This document shows positions 32,329-41,847 of a DNA stretch of 57,001 bases, piece after piece. The translations under genes and the position numbers were made by a program. How positions within the stretch are numbered: position 1 is the stretch's first letter; each line of letters begins with the position of its first letter. This stretch comes from Rhodospirillaceae bacterium (GTDB taxonomy: Bacteria > Pseudomonadota > Alphaproteobacteria > Thalassobaculales > Thalassobaculaceae), in NCBI GenBank assembly GCA_002722775.1, contig PBMU01000057.1, positions 1 to 57,001 of the forward strand. The letters are read 5' to 3'. Below the pieces are notes generated by a model. It was not told the origin of the DNA. It searched no databases and was given only the letters and a program-made list of their open reading frames with translations.

Positions 32329-33357
32329 ATGATCGCGATATCTGCATTTCTCACGGGTTGGTTCGACGTTTTAAGAGACAGCCTTCCGGAGAGTTTGCAA
32401 CGCATACTCGGACTAGCGCGCCGCTACACTCTCGTTACGCCAGAAAACAGTGGTTTCGCTGTCTCGTTGGCGATCGGAACTAAACTCTCTAACAAGAGGC
32501 AGGTCGACCTCACAGGATTGCCAGACGCGATACGCAGGTGGAATACACCTGTTGTGCTTTACCTTCCCGACACCATGGTAGTCAGATCCAGCCTCACCCT
32601 GCCCGACAGCGCATTGCGGTCATTGGATCAAGTCATTGATGTGGAGATAGAACGGCTAACGCCATTTCACGCGGCCGATGTCCATGTAGCACGGCGCGTT
32701 CACCATTCAAGTGGCGGGCAGATCCACGTTGACCTGACCGTCGTCCCACGTGATCGCCTTGACGCAATTACGCGCCCACTCGCAAATACGGGCATCATTT
32801 ACGATCACGTGGTGGCAGGACCCGATGCGCTTGGTGACCCAATCGGGAACGACCTGCTAGATACTCTAAAACGCTCCACGCGGCGCGGCGCATTGAGTTG
32901 GCCTACCGTAGTAACGGGCTGCCTACTAGTTGCAGCGGCCGGCTCACCTTACGCAGCTCAAGAGTGGCGGGAACGAGAATTGCGCACAAAGCTCGCTGAA
33001 ATTAGGCCAAAAGCAAACGCGATACTACAATTGGCGACAGAGGTCGAAACACTTGAGGCGCGCCACACTCAGCGGTCCGACTTTCGCGAGAACCGTGTCT
33101 CAGTCACAGTGCTGATCGATGAAGTGAGCCGCCGTCTGCCGGATCATGCCTGGATCCATCGATTCTCGTTTGGGGGCAACGCTCTGCTATTAGAGGGTCG
33201 ATCCGCTTCAGCGACTGCTTTAATCGGATTACTCAACGCCTCTACGTTTCTAACCGGAACTCATTTCGAAGCCCCGATCTCACGCGATCCCGCTTCGGGT
33301 GCGGATCGGTTTATAGTCTCTAGCAATGTTGTTGTCTCCAAAGTGGTAACTAAATGA
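32329..33357 (+). CDS. gspL: Type II secretion GspL-like / PilN-domain protein
   Basis: Actin-like N-terminal region, single TM (WPTVVTGCLLVAAAGS), C-terminal ferredoxin-like part (ISRRLPDHAWIHRFSFGGNALLLEGRSASATALIGLL-type PilN region); between gspK and gspM. Confidence 0.75.
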   Translation: MIAISAFLTGWFDVLRDSLPESLQRILGLARRYTLVTPENSGFAVSLAIGTKLSNKRQVDLTGLPDAIRRWNTPVVLYLPDTMVVRSSLTLPDSALRSLDQVIDVEIERLTPFHAADVHVARRVHHSSGGQIHVDLTVVPRDRLDAITRPLANTGIIYDHVVAGPDALGDPIGNDLLDTLKRSTRRGALSWPTVVTGCLLVAAAGSPYAAQEWRERELRTKLAEIRPKANAILQLATEVETLEARHTQRSDFRENRVSVTVLIDEVSRRLPDHAWIHRFSFGGNALLLEGRSASATALIGLLNASTFLTGTHFEAPISRDPASGADRFIVSSNVVVSKVVTK

Positions 33358-33887
33358 AAAATAATACACTTTCTCCCGTAGCAGCTTGGATCCTTTTAAC
33401 GCTGGTCATGCTGATCGGAACTTTTCTGTTTATCATGCCTCTAATTGACCTTCATCAGAACCGGGACACTAGGCTTATCAAGCTGCTTCGATCCCTCGAA
33501 ACTCAAATGGCGATCGTCGCCCGGGGACCGGCGCTAGAAGCTCGTCAGGCTACGATCAAGGTGGCAAACGGATCATTGCCCACCGCACCAAAAGGGTTCG
33601 TATCCGACCTTGCTTTGCAGGAGCTGCTGCGCGAGGAGGCGAGTTTAGCAGACACGGTGGTGCATACACTCCAATCACTCACTCCACTCGAAACTTCTCC
33701 GTTTCGTACGGTTCGTATTCGCGCCGATATTTCGGGCACAATGTCCGAAATTCAGCGCCTGCTGCATGGTATCGAGAGTCGCGCGCCAGTAGTAAAAATC
33801 GAAAGTATCGAGGTTCGTCCGCAGTCCGGTACGAAAAAGCTTGAGGCAGTGCTTGATCTCGCCGCTCTCAAGTGGGGGCAAACATGA
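33354..33887 (+). CDS. gspM: Type II secretion GspM-like protein
   Basis: N-terminal TM, PilO/GspM-like fold order (LQSLTPLETSPFRTVRIRADISGTMSEIQRLLHGIESRAPVVKIESIEVRP); position after gspL. Confidence 0.72.
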   Translation: MKNNTLSPVAAWILLTLVMLIGTFLFIMPLIDLHQNRDTRLIKLLRSLETQMAIVARGPALEARQATIKVANGSLPTAPKGFVSDLALQELLREEASLADTVVHTLQSLTPLETSPFRTVRIRADISGTMSEIQRLLHGIESRAPVVKIESIEVRPQSGTKKLEAVLDLAALKWGQT

Positions 33888-34402
33888 TGACAGCCGCAAG
33901 ATGGGCTTGTCTCTGGACCATTCTATTGGCAACCAGTGCCTGGCCATGGCTCGCGGATCCGTTAGAGCCGAAGGTTATGGACGCAATTGCCCCACCTGGT
34001 GTTTGGAAGCCCGAACCCTCACCCAATTTTCCAGATTTGGCGACCTTCACGGAAACGATTAAGCGGCCTCTGTTCTCCGCTGGTCGGCGTGTACCAAGCG
34101 CTCAATCTGAGCCGAAACCATTGCCTTCGCCCACACGACTTGCCGGTTATCGCGTGACGGGTATAGTGCGGTCTTCCACTAAGCGCATGATTCTCCTAAC
34201 TGAAGAACGGACAGGTAGGATTATGGAGCTGTACGAGGGCGACAAAGTGGACGGCTGGACGCTCATATCCATAGGGAGTTCAAGCGTGAGTTTCACGCGT
34301 GACGGACGCGTCTTCGACCTGTCGGAACCGGGCGCCAAAGAGAATAGTGCTCCATCAACCCGAAATACCAGATGGTTGCCGAGTCATGGGGTCAGTCGAT
34401 GA
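33884..34402 (+). CDS. GspC/GspN-like protein (HR-domain-like, no PDZ)
   Basis: N-terminal TM, FTETIKRPLFSAGRRVP, YRVTGIVRSSTKRMILLTEERTGRIMELYEGDKVDGWTLISIGSSSVSFTRDG; immediately before the secretin. Confidence 0.65.
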   Translation: MMTAARWACLWTILLATSAWPWLADPLEPKVMDAIAPPGVWKPEPSPNFPDLATFTETIKRPLFSAGRRVPSAQSEPKPLPSPTRLAGYRVTGIVRSSTKRMILLTEERTGRIMELYEGDKVDGWTLISIGSSSVSFTRDGRVFDLSEPGAKENSAPSTRNTRWLPSHGVSR

Positions 34403-36462
34403 TGTGGCGTGTCAATAGATTATCCCGGCTGATTCTGACCACGCTTGCCCTGACAACGCTGGCTGCATGCGAACGCAGCCTGGCTCCTGCCGCCAATTAC
34501 CACGTCCCAGCCATCGCCGCGGCTACCTCGAAGGATGACACGCCCTCGCCAAAACCGACACGGAGGGACGCAAAACTCCGAAACAATGACCAGGCCCCAT
34601 TAAAATTGATCGATGAAATGTACCCGGTCGAAGCCACTACTGGCGGTCAAATAACGGAATTAGAACCTGCAATGGCCGGCGATCTAAGCGTGAGCTTCCA
34701 AGACGCTGGCCTAGCGCAGGTTCTCAAAGTGATATTGGGAGACTTGCTTAGGTTGAATTATGTTCTTCCCCCAAAATTAACTGGCCAGGTCACACTCCGG
34801 ACACCTCGCCCATTGACGCAAGGGCAGATGCTACGTGTGTTGGACCAAGTCCTAGCCAACCATGGTCTCGTCGCCATCCATGAACCGGAGATTACCCGGA
34901 TCATTCCAGCGGCAAATGCGGTAACCAACGTGGAGCGTTCGGGCAGCAGAACACCAGGTTATGGCATGGAGGCGATAGCGCTTCGCTATATCGGAGCCAG
35001 CGAAATGGCCCGACTTCTAAAACCTGTTCTTAAGAAGGACGGCGCCCTGCTTGTAGATCCGGCTCGCAATCTGATCGTGTTGGCGGGTTCTCTAACGGAA
35101 CGTGATGCGGCACGGCGAACCATTCGGGTTTTTGACATCGACCAGATGGCGGGACAATTAGTCGCGCTGGTTGGCCTTGAAAAGGCGGAACCCGAAACTG
35201 TGATAGCAGAACTCCAACAGATCTTCGGTGAAGATGTGAAAGGCCCACTGGGTGGGCTGGTGCGATTTTTTTCGGTCAAAAGGATGAACGCCATCATGGC
35301 GATCGGCCGGCAATCGGACTATCTGGACCAAGCCCGAGAGTGGATCGGGCGTCTCGACCGTACCCGCGACGCAGACCGACGTCGGCTCTTCGTCTATTTT
35401 GTAAAGAACGGTGTGGCCGGCCAGCTCGTCGAGACTCTTGGCGGTGCCTTCGGCGAAGGCGTCGTGCCCACTGATTCAAATACCGACTCATCCTTAACCA
35501 GTGGTTCCACAGCCCCCCAAACGTCGGCCGGAACGAATACAGAATCCCCCAATAAGCCCCGTTTCATGGCTGACAAGGCGTCAAATGCGCTCTTGGTATG
35601 GGCGACACAGGGGGAATATGACATCATCGCCGAGGTATTAGCAAAGCTCGACATCTCCCCCCTGCAGGTGCTGATTGAGGGAACGGTGATCGAGATCACG
35701 CTGCGTGACCGGTTGCGGTACGGCTTACAGTACTTTCTCGAGGTAGGCGACGTCACCTCAGTCCTGACCCGGGGAGAAAGCCGGACCACGGTTAACCCAG
35801 GCGTTCCCGGCTTTGGAGTAACGATCGAGGGATCGAACAGTTCTCGACTGGTAATCGATGCTTTGTCAGATCTAACAGATGTGCGTGTGGTGTCCTCGCC
35901 TCAACTCCTCGTGGTAGATGGCGAGACGGCACACCTGCATGTCGGGGACCAAGTTCCAATCGTGACGCGCACCTCATCGACCACCGCGACCGATGACTCC
36001 AGGATCGTGAACGAGATCGAATATCGGGACACAGGCGTCACGCTACACGTAACGCCAAAGGTGAAATCGAGTGGATTAGTCTCCCTCGATATCCTCCAGG
36101 AGGTCTCGCGGGTGATCCGGACTGAAACATCTGACATCGACTCCCCAACTATTCAGCAGCGCCGGATTAACAGTACAGCTGCCATCAACGATGGATCCAC
36201 CGTCATGCTTGCCGGACTAATTCGCGAACGCGACGACGATCTCGACTCAGGAATCCCGGTTCTCCACAAGCTTCCCGTCGTCGGCAAACTATTTGGTAGC
36301 ACCAACTCAGACAGGCGACGAACGGAGTTAATTGTATTGATCTCACCGCGCGTGGTACGCGACCGGGCCGAGGCCCGTAGCATCACTCGCGATATGCTCA
36401 AGCGTTACGAGGGCCTTCTTGACTCCCTAAGGCCGAGTAAACCGGCACATGACCGTCCGTGA
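34399..36462 (+). CDS. gspD: Type II secretion secretin GspD (lipoprotein)
   Basis: Lipobox LTTLAACERS; N-domains and secretin core VRVVSSPQLLVVDGETAHLHVGDQVPIVT, IEYRDTGVTLHVTPKV, STVMLAGLIRERDDD, VPVLHKLPVVGKLFGSTNSDRRRTELIVLISPRVV-like region. Confidence 0.95.
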   Translation: MMWRVNRLSRLILTTLALTTLAACERSLAPAANYHVPAIAAATSKDDTPSPKPTRRDAKLRNNDQAPLKLIDEMYPVEATTGGQITELEPAMAGDLSVSFQDAGLAQVLKVILGDLLRLNYVLPPKLTGQVTLRTPRPLTQGQMLRVLDQVLANHGLVAIHEPEITRIIPAANAVTNVERSGSRTPGYGMEAIALRYIGASEMARLLKPVLKKDGALLVDPARNLIVLAGSLTERDAARRTIRVFDIDQMAGQLVALVGLEKAEPETVIAELQQIFGEDVKGPLGGLVRFFSVKRMNAIMAIGRQSDYLDQAREWIGRLDRTRDADRRRLFVYFVKNGVAGQLVETLGGAFGEGVVPTDSNTDSSLTSGSTAPQTSAGTNTESPNKPRFMADKASNALLVWATQGEYDIIAEVLAKLDISPLQVLIEGTVIEITLRDRLRYGLQYFLEVGDVTSVLTRGESRTTVNPGVPGFGVTIEGSNSSRLVIDALSDLTDVRVVSSPQLLVVDGETAHLHVGDQVPIVTRTSSTTATDDSRIVNEIEYRDTGVTLHVTPKVKSSGLVSLDILQEVSRVIRTETSDIDSPTIQQRRINSTAAINDGSTVMLAGLIRERDDDLDSGIPVLHKLPVVGKLFGSTNSDRRRTELIVLISPRVVRDRAEARSITRDMLKRYEGLLDSLRPSKPAHDRP

Positions 36463-36488
36463 AATCCAACAACTAGACCCTCACCCAG

Positions 36489-38267
36489 CTATCCGCTGGC
36501 CTGTGTAGACGGAGGCAGGGTACTGCGAACACTAAGTTCGCGAAGTTGCTCCGGCCGAACCTTGCTCGGCGCGCCCATCATCAAATCCTCGGCCCGCTGG
36601 TTCATCGGAAACAAAATGACCTCCCGGATGTTTGGCTCATCAGCGATCAGCATAACGATGCGGTCAATACCCGGCGCGAACCCACCGTGCGGCGGCGCAC
36701 CATACCTGAATGCGTTTAGCATACCACCGAACTCTGCCTCGACTTCTTCGACCCCGTAGCCTGCGATCTGAAAGGCTTTCAACATCACTTCCGGCAAATG
36801 GTTGCGTATCGCGCCCGAAGAAAGTTCCACACCGTTGCACACGATGTCGTATTGATAAGCAAGGACATCGAGCGGATCTTGTTTTTCCAGCGCATCGAGC
36901 CCACCCTGCGGCATTGAAAATGGATTGTGCGAGAACTCAATCTTGCCAGTGCCCTCGTCTAACTCATACATCGGGAAATCGACGATCCAGCAGAACTTAT
37001 AGATCCCTTTTTCTGAAATATCGAGATCATCGCCGAGCTTCAAACGCGCCTGGCCAGCAAGTTTCGTCGCGTCACCATTCTTTCCGGCGGCAAAAAAAAT
37101 GGCGTCGCCATCACCCATTCCAGTGCGCTGCTTTAAAGTGGCAAGAGCCTCGTCACTGATGCGCGACGCGATCGGGCCACGCCCACCCCCTTGAGCCAAA
37201 ATGATGTACCCCATCCCAGGTGCACTTTCGCCTTGAGCCCAGGAATTCATTCGGTCACAAATTGCCCGACTGCCGCATTTCGGGCCTGGAAGTGCCCGGA
37301 CCACGCCCCCACCAGCCACAGTCTTAGCAAAGATCGCAAAGTCGCTGTCTTCAAAAACATCCGATACATCGCAGATCTCGAGCGGGTTCCTGAGATCTGG
37401 CTTATCTGAACCATACTTCAGCATAGCCTCGGCATATGGAATGCGCGGAAACGGTCGAGGTACCGACCAGTCGCTAAACTCCTCGAATACGCCCGCTAGA
37501 ACCGGCTCCATCTCGGTAAATACATCTTCTTGCTCGACAAAACTCATCTCAAGGTCGAGCTGATAGAACTCACCCGGCGAACGGTCAGCACGGCTGTCCT
37601 CGTCTCGAAAGCATGGGGCAATCTGAAAGTAGCGGTCAAAACCGGACATCATCACCAATTGCTTAAACTGTTGTGGGGCCTGAGGGAGCGCGTAAAATTT
37701 ACCCGGATGCAGGCGCGACGGAACCAGAAAGTCACGGGCGCCTTCGGGTGAGCTCGCGGTTAGGATCGGGGTCTGGAATTCGGTGAAACCACGCTCCACC
37801 ATACGCCTCCGGATCGAAGCAATTACATTCGAACGTAGCATTATGTTGTTGTGAATACGCTCTCTCCTAAGGTCGAGAAAGCGATAGCTCAGACGAGTGT
37901 CTTCCCCGGCGTCTTCTTCTGCATTGACTTGAAGCGGGAGAACCGCAGCGGAGGATTGAATCTCGAAGGAATCGATGCGCAATTCTACCTCTCCCGTCGG
38001 CAGGCGCGGGTTCATCGTCTCGTCGTCGCGACGCACAACGCGTCCAGTGATTGTCACCACGCTTTCGACACGCGTTCTCTCCACAGATTCGAAAGTTTGG
38101 TCCTCGATGTCTACCACGCATTGAGTGATGCCAAAATGATCCCTTAAATCCAGGAACACCAATTGGCCATGCTCACGGCGACGATGGATCCAACCGGACA
38201 ACCGCGCTGTCTCACCAACATTCTCTGGGCGAAGGTCGTTGCATGTATGAGTGCGGTAGCGGTGCAT
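36489..38267 (-). CDS. aspS: Aspartyl-tRNA synthetase (bacterial type, AspRS/AsnRS-like)
   Basis: [132 protein letters not shown]. Confidence 0.97.
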   Translation of the reverse strand: MHRYRTHTCNDLRPENVGETARLSGWIHRRREHGQLVFLDLRDHFGITQCVVDIEDQTFESVERTRVESVVTITGRVVRRDDETMNPRLPTGEVELRIDSFEIQSSAAVLPLQVNAEEDAGEDTRLSYRFLDLRRERIHNNIMLRSNVIASIRRRMVERGFTEFQTPILTASSPEGARDFLVPSRLHPGKFYALPQAPQQFKQLVMMSGFDRYFQIAPCFRDEDSRADRSPGEFYQLDLEMSFVEQEDVFTEMEPVLAGVFEEFSDWSVPRPFPRIPYAEAMLKYGSDKPDLRNPLEICDVSDVFEDSDFAIFAKTVAGGGVVRALPGPKCGSRAICDRMNSWAQGESAPGMGYIILAQGGGRGPIASRISDEALATLKQRTGMGDGDAIFFAAGKNGDATKLAGQARLKLGDDLDISEKGIYKFCWIVDFPMYELDEGTGKIEFSHNPFSMPQGGLDALEKQDPLDVLAYQYDIVCNGVELSSGAIRNHLPEVMLKAFQIAGYGVEEVEAEFGGMLNAFRYGAPPHGGFAPGIDRIVMLIADEPNIREVILFPMNQRAEDLMMGAPSKVRPEQLRELSVRSTLPPSTQASG

Positions 38268-38897
38268 GGTTAAATCCGGGATCGATGACATTGTGTTATC
38301 ACGCGGCGGCGGTTACCTAGCCCGGATCAGCGTTGGGGACAAGGAGAACGAAACGAATTGGCATAGTCGGTTGCATCAGCCACTGTTCAAGAACAGCAAC
38401 GGTTATGCAACTGAATCCGGAATCTTCAATAGCCGTAAGAGAGTCATTGTATACGTCCTACATAAAAGATCTGTAACACGTCACCACTTCAGGGAGGGCC
38501 ACCCAAAGACAAATGGCAAACGTCGACGCCATGTTCGTTATGCAGTAAACACTTTGGCTACCTGGCCGTCCTGAGCCACGTGTCAAAATCCCAAATCGGT
38601 CTGAATTTCTTTATAAACAGCTGTCCTATCGAAGAACCAGGTTCCAAGACTAAACTCGACCGGAACTTCGGTTTTTGGCGTTGTCGACCTAACTCCCTGG
38701 TCGGTCTCGAAGCCAAATCTGCACTTATGCCGAGATTGCCACAATGAAAATGGATAATCGCACCAGCTATAAACTTGTCATCAAACTGACCGTCAAAAAT
38801 CAATGGTTGGCAAGGGACGTCAGAGACACAAACTAGCCCACGATTTACTTATGCGCCCGGGGAAGGTGTTCGCCCCAATCCTTGGTGTGTCATTTAC

Positions 38898-39491
38898 TCA
38901 GCATTTCCAGATCACTCCATTAACGCGGGCTCTAAGGTCCGGAAGTAGCTCGTGCTCGAACCATGGGTTACTTCGCACGAGCACGGTCGATCTCCAGGAT
39001 GGATGCGGTATTGGGAAAAAATTCGGGCCATAATCGCGCCACGCTTTCACCGTTTCGGTCAAGGTTTTGGCCCGTTTCTTTCCTAGATAATACTTTTGGG
39101 CATACATGCCGGCAAGCACCGTCAGTTCGATGTTCGGCATGAACGCCCGCAGCCGTTCGTGCCACATCGGCGCACATTCCGGTCTCGGTGGCGCGTCGCC
39201 GCCACGGGGGACAGCGCCTGGGTAACAAAAGCCCATCGGCATGATGGCCACGCAATCCGGATTATAAAACACAGATTTTTCGATGCCGAGCCAACCGCGC
39301 AACCGTTCCCCCGAAGGATCGTTCCAAGGAATGCCCGTCCAATGCACGCGTGTTCCGGGCGCCTGACCGATGATTAATAGGCGTGCGTTCGGCCGTGCAA
39401 TTAGCACTGGATGAGGACCAAGCGGCAATTCGTTCGAGCAATATCTGCAAGCTCTGATTTCCGCGAGCAGCGCATCTATATCGTGGTGCAC
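38898..39491 (-). CDS. Uracil-DNA glycosylase family protein
   Basis: ARLLIIGQAPGTRVHWTGIPWNDPSGERLRGWLG, VAIMPMGFCYPG, IPHPSWRS motif near C-terminus. Confidence 0.85.
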   Translation of the reverse strand: MHHDIDALLAEIRACRYCSNELPLGPHPVLIARPNARLLIIGQAPGTRVHWTGIPWNDPSGERLRGWLGIEKSVFYNPDCVAIMPMGFCYPGAVPRGGDAPPRPECAPMWHERLRAFMPNIELTVLAGMYAQKYYLGKKRAKTLTETVKAWRDYGPNFFPIPHPSWRSTVLVRSNPWFEHELLPDLRARVNGVIWKC

Positions 39492-39887
39492 TTTCGAAAT
39501 TGACCTTCGTCTTAAGCGAGACCCAATATTGCTCTAACTTGGCCCGACAGGAGATTCAATAATGACGAGTCTATTTCCTAGCAGCTCATACTGGACCTCA
39601 CGGTTCCTGGCATATTGTCCACACTTATGTACGCATGGACCTGCATGAGCAGACTAACAGCGAACTAATGATTCCCATTGGTGGGTCTCGCCATCAAAAT
39701 TCCATCCGGCAGCCCACGTAGTCTGGGACCTAGTACTTATTAGTCGAGAGCTCAAATCTCCGGGGCGAACATTCGCTATAAAGCTGTGCATTTTATACAT
39801 ACGTGTACAATGGCAAATGGCATGCGGACGACGAGGACCACTAGTGCCAGAACCCAATTTTCGTGAACCCAGAAATAGGAGTAAGCC

Positions 39888-41387
39888 ATGGACTATGATG
39901 TTGTGGTCGTGGGTGCCGGAAATGCCGCGATGTGCGCCGCCCTTTCTGCCGAGGAAAGTGGCGCCAAAATCTTGGTGCTCGAGGCGGCCCCTGAGGACCT
40001 TGGTGGTGGCAATACCAGGTTCACAGCGGGTGCGATTCGAACCGTCTACAACGGCGTCGAGGATCTTCGTGAGCTGATGCCCGACCTAACTGACGGTGAA
40101 TGCGGGATCACCGATTTCGGTACTTATACCGAGGATCAATTTTTCGACGACATGTTCCGGGTAACGGAATACCGGACCGATCCAGAGTTGGTCGAAATTC
40201 TTGTGAAGAACAGTTTCGAAACGCTGAAATGGCTGCGCACAAAAGGTGTGCGTTTCGCGCCGATTTGGGGAAGACAGGCGTTCAAGGTTGCTGGCCGATT
40301 CAAATTTTGGGGCGGATTGACCGTTGAGTCCTATGGTGGTGGACCGGGTCTTGTGGAAGCACAGTGGTATGCGGCACGGGAGCGCGGGATAGACATCTGG
40401 TTCGAGGCTCGCGCATTGGAACTGATTTCCGATGGTGTAGCGGTGCATGGCGTCAAAGTCCGGCACAACGGAAAGGTTAAGGAACTCGCTTCGAAGGCCG
40501 TTGTTCTCGCTGCTGGCGGTTTCCAAGCCAACTCGGAATGGCGCACGCGGTATCTCGGACCAGGGTGGGACCTGGCGAAGGTGCGTGGAACGCCATACAA
40601 TACTGGTGAGGGCATTCGCATGGCGACCGATATCGGCGCTAGCACTAAAGGCAACTGGTCCGGTTGCCACGCTGTTGGTTGGGAGCGAAACGCGCCCGAA
40701 TTTGGTGACTTAGCTGTCGGTGACGCTTTTCAGAAACATAGCTATCCTTTTGGCATCATGGTGAATGCCACCGGCCGAAGGTTCGTTGACGAAGGGGCAG
40801 ATTTCCGCAACTACACCTACGCAAAGTACGGTCGGGTGATCCTGGAACAGCCTAACCAATTCGGCTGGCAGATCTTCGACCAAAAAGTTACCCATCTGTT
40901 GCGGGATGAATACCGCATCCGTCAGGTAACCAAAGTAACGGCCGATACGATCCAGAATCTCGCGGATAAACTCGAAGGTGTCGACCCGGATGCTTTCGTG
41001 GACGAGATCAAACGCTGGAATAATGCTGTGATGATCGACGTCCCCTTTAACCCGAACGTCAAGGACGGCCGGAGTACACGGGGGTTGACGATTCCGAAGT
41101 CGAACTGGGCCAACACCATCGATGAAGGGCCCTTCGAGGCATACCAGATCACTTGCGGGATTACCTTTACGTTCGGTGGCGTCAGGATCGACTCTAATGC
41201 ACAGGTCCAGAACACAGACTACAAACCGATGGCAGGCCTTTACGCTGCGGGAGAAATGGTGGGTGGCATCTTCTACTTCAACTATCCTGGCGGTAGCGGC
41301 CTGATCAATGGAGCTGTCTTTGGCCGAATCGCCGGTCGATCGGCGGGCAAGGCTGCGATGGTCGAGCGCAAAGCGGCAGCAGAGTAG
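39888..41387 (+). CDS. FAD-dependent oxidoreductase, tricarballylate dehydrogenase (TcuA)-like
   Basis: MDYDVVVVGAGNAAMCAALSAEESGAKILVLEAAPEDLGGGNTRFTAGAIR, VVLAAGGFQAN, GLYAAGEMVGGIFYFNYPGGSGLINGAVFGRIAGR (fumarate reductase/succinate dehydrogenase flavoprotein family). Confidence 0.85.
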   Translation: MDYDVVVVGAGNAAMCAALSAEESGAKILVLEAAPEDLGGGNTRFTAGAIRTVYNGVEDLRELMPDLTDGECGITDFGTYTEDQFFDDMFRVTEYRTDPELVEILVKNSFETLKWLRTKGVRFAPIWGRQAFKVAGRFKFWGGLTVESYGGGPGLVEAQWYAARERGIDIWFEARALELISDGVAVHGVKVRHNGKVKELASKAVVLAAGGFQANSEWRTRYLGPGWDLAKVRGTPYNTGEGIRMATDIGASTKGNWSGCHAVGWERNAPEFGDLAVGDAFQKHSYPFGIMVNATGRRFVDEGADFRNYTYAKYGRVILEQPNQFGWQIFDQKVTHLLRDEYRIRQVTKVTADTIQNLADKLEGVDPDAFVDEIKRWNNAVMIDVPFNPNVKDGRSTRGLTIPKSNWANTIDEGPFEAYQITCGITFTFGGVRIDSNAQVQNTDYKPMAGLYAAGEMVGGIFYFNYPGGSGLINGAVFGRIAGRSAGKAAMVERKAAAE

Positions 41388-41847
41388 CTATCGGATCGAG
41401 GCACGACCAATAAAATGGCCTGGGCCGCTGGAGAATCGAACAGGCGATTTTGCCGGCGACCGAGCACTTTCGTGGGGTAAACGCCACCAAAGGACAACTA
41501 ATGTACGCAACCGGACCGAGGGGCCCAAACCAGGTCAACGCATCCGAGAAAACGAGGGGAAAGCCAATTAGGCAATGAGATGGGCGCTCGGGTGTGAGCC
41601 TTTCGGCGAATGCGGTCCGAAACTCCCTCGCCTATGCATTCTATCGCGATGTGCCAACGAATGCGACCACCCGCCCGTCACAAAGAGTGCATATTGAAGA
41701 TGTCTCTGTCGTCGTTTCTCCCGAACTGGAAGCGGCAAAAGCTGCCATGCGTAAATACGTCCGTGTGGCTAAGCGCTTGCGGTTCAAACTTAAATATAAC
41801 GCTACCGAGGATCAGAGTTGATCTCAACACGAAGGAATTTTTCCTGA

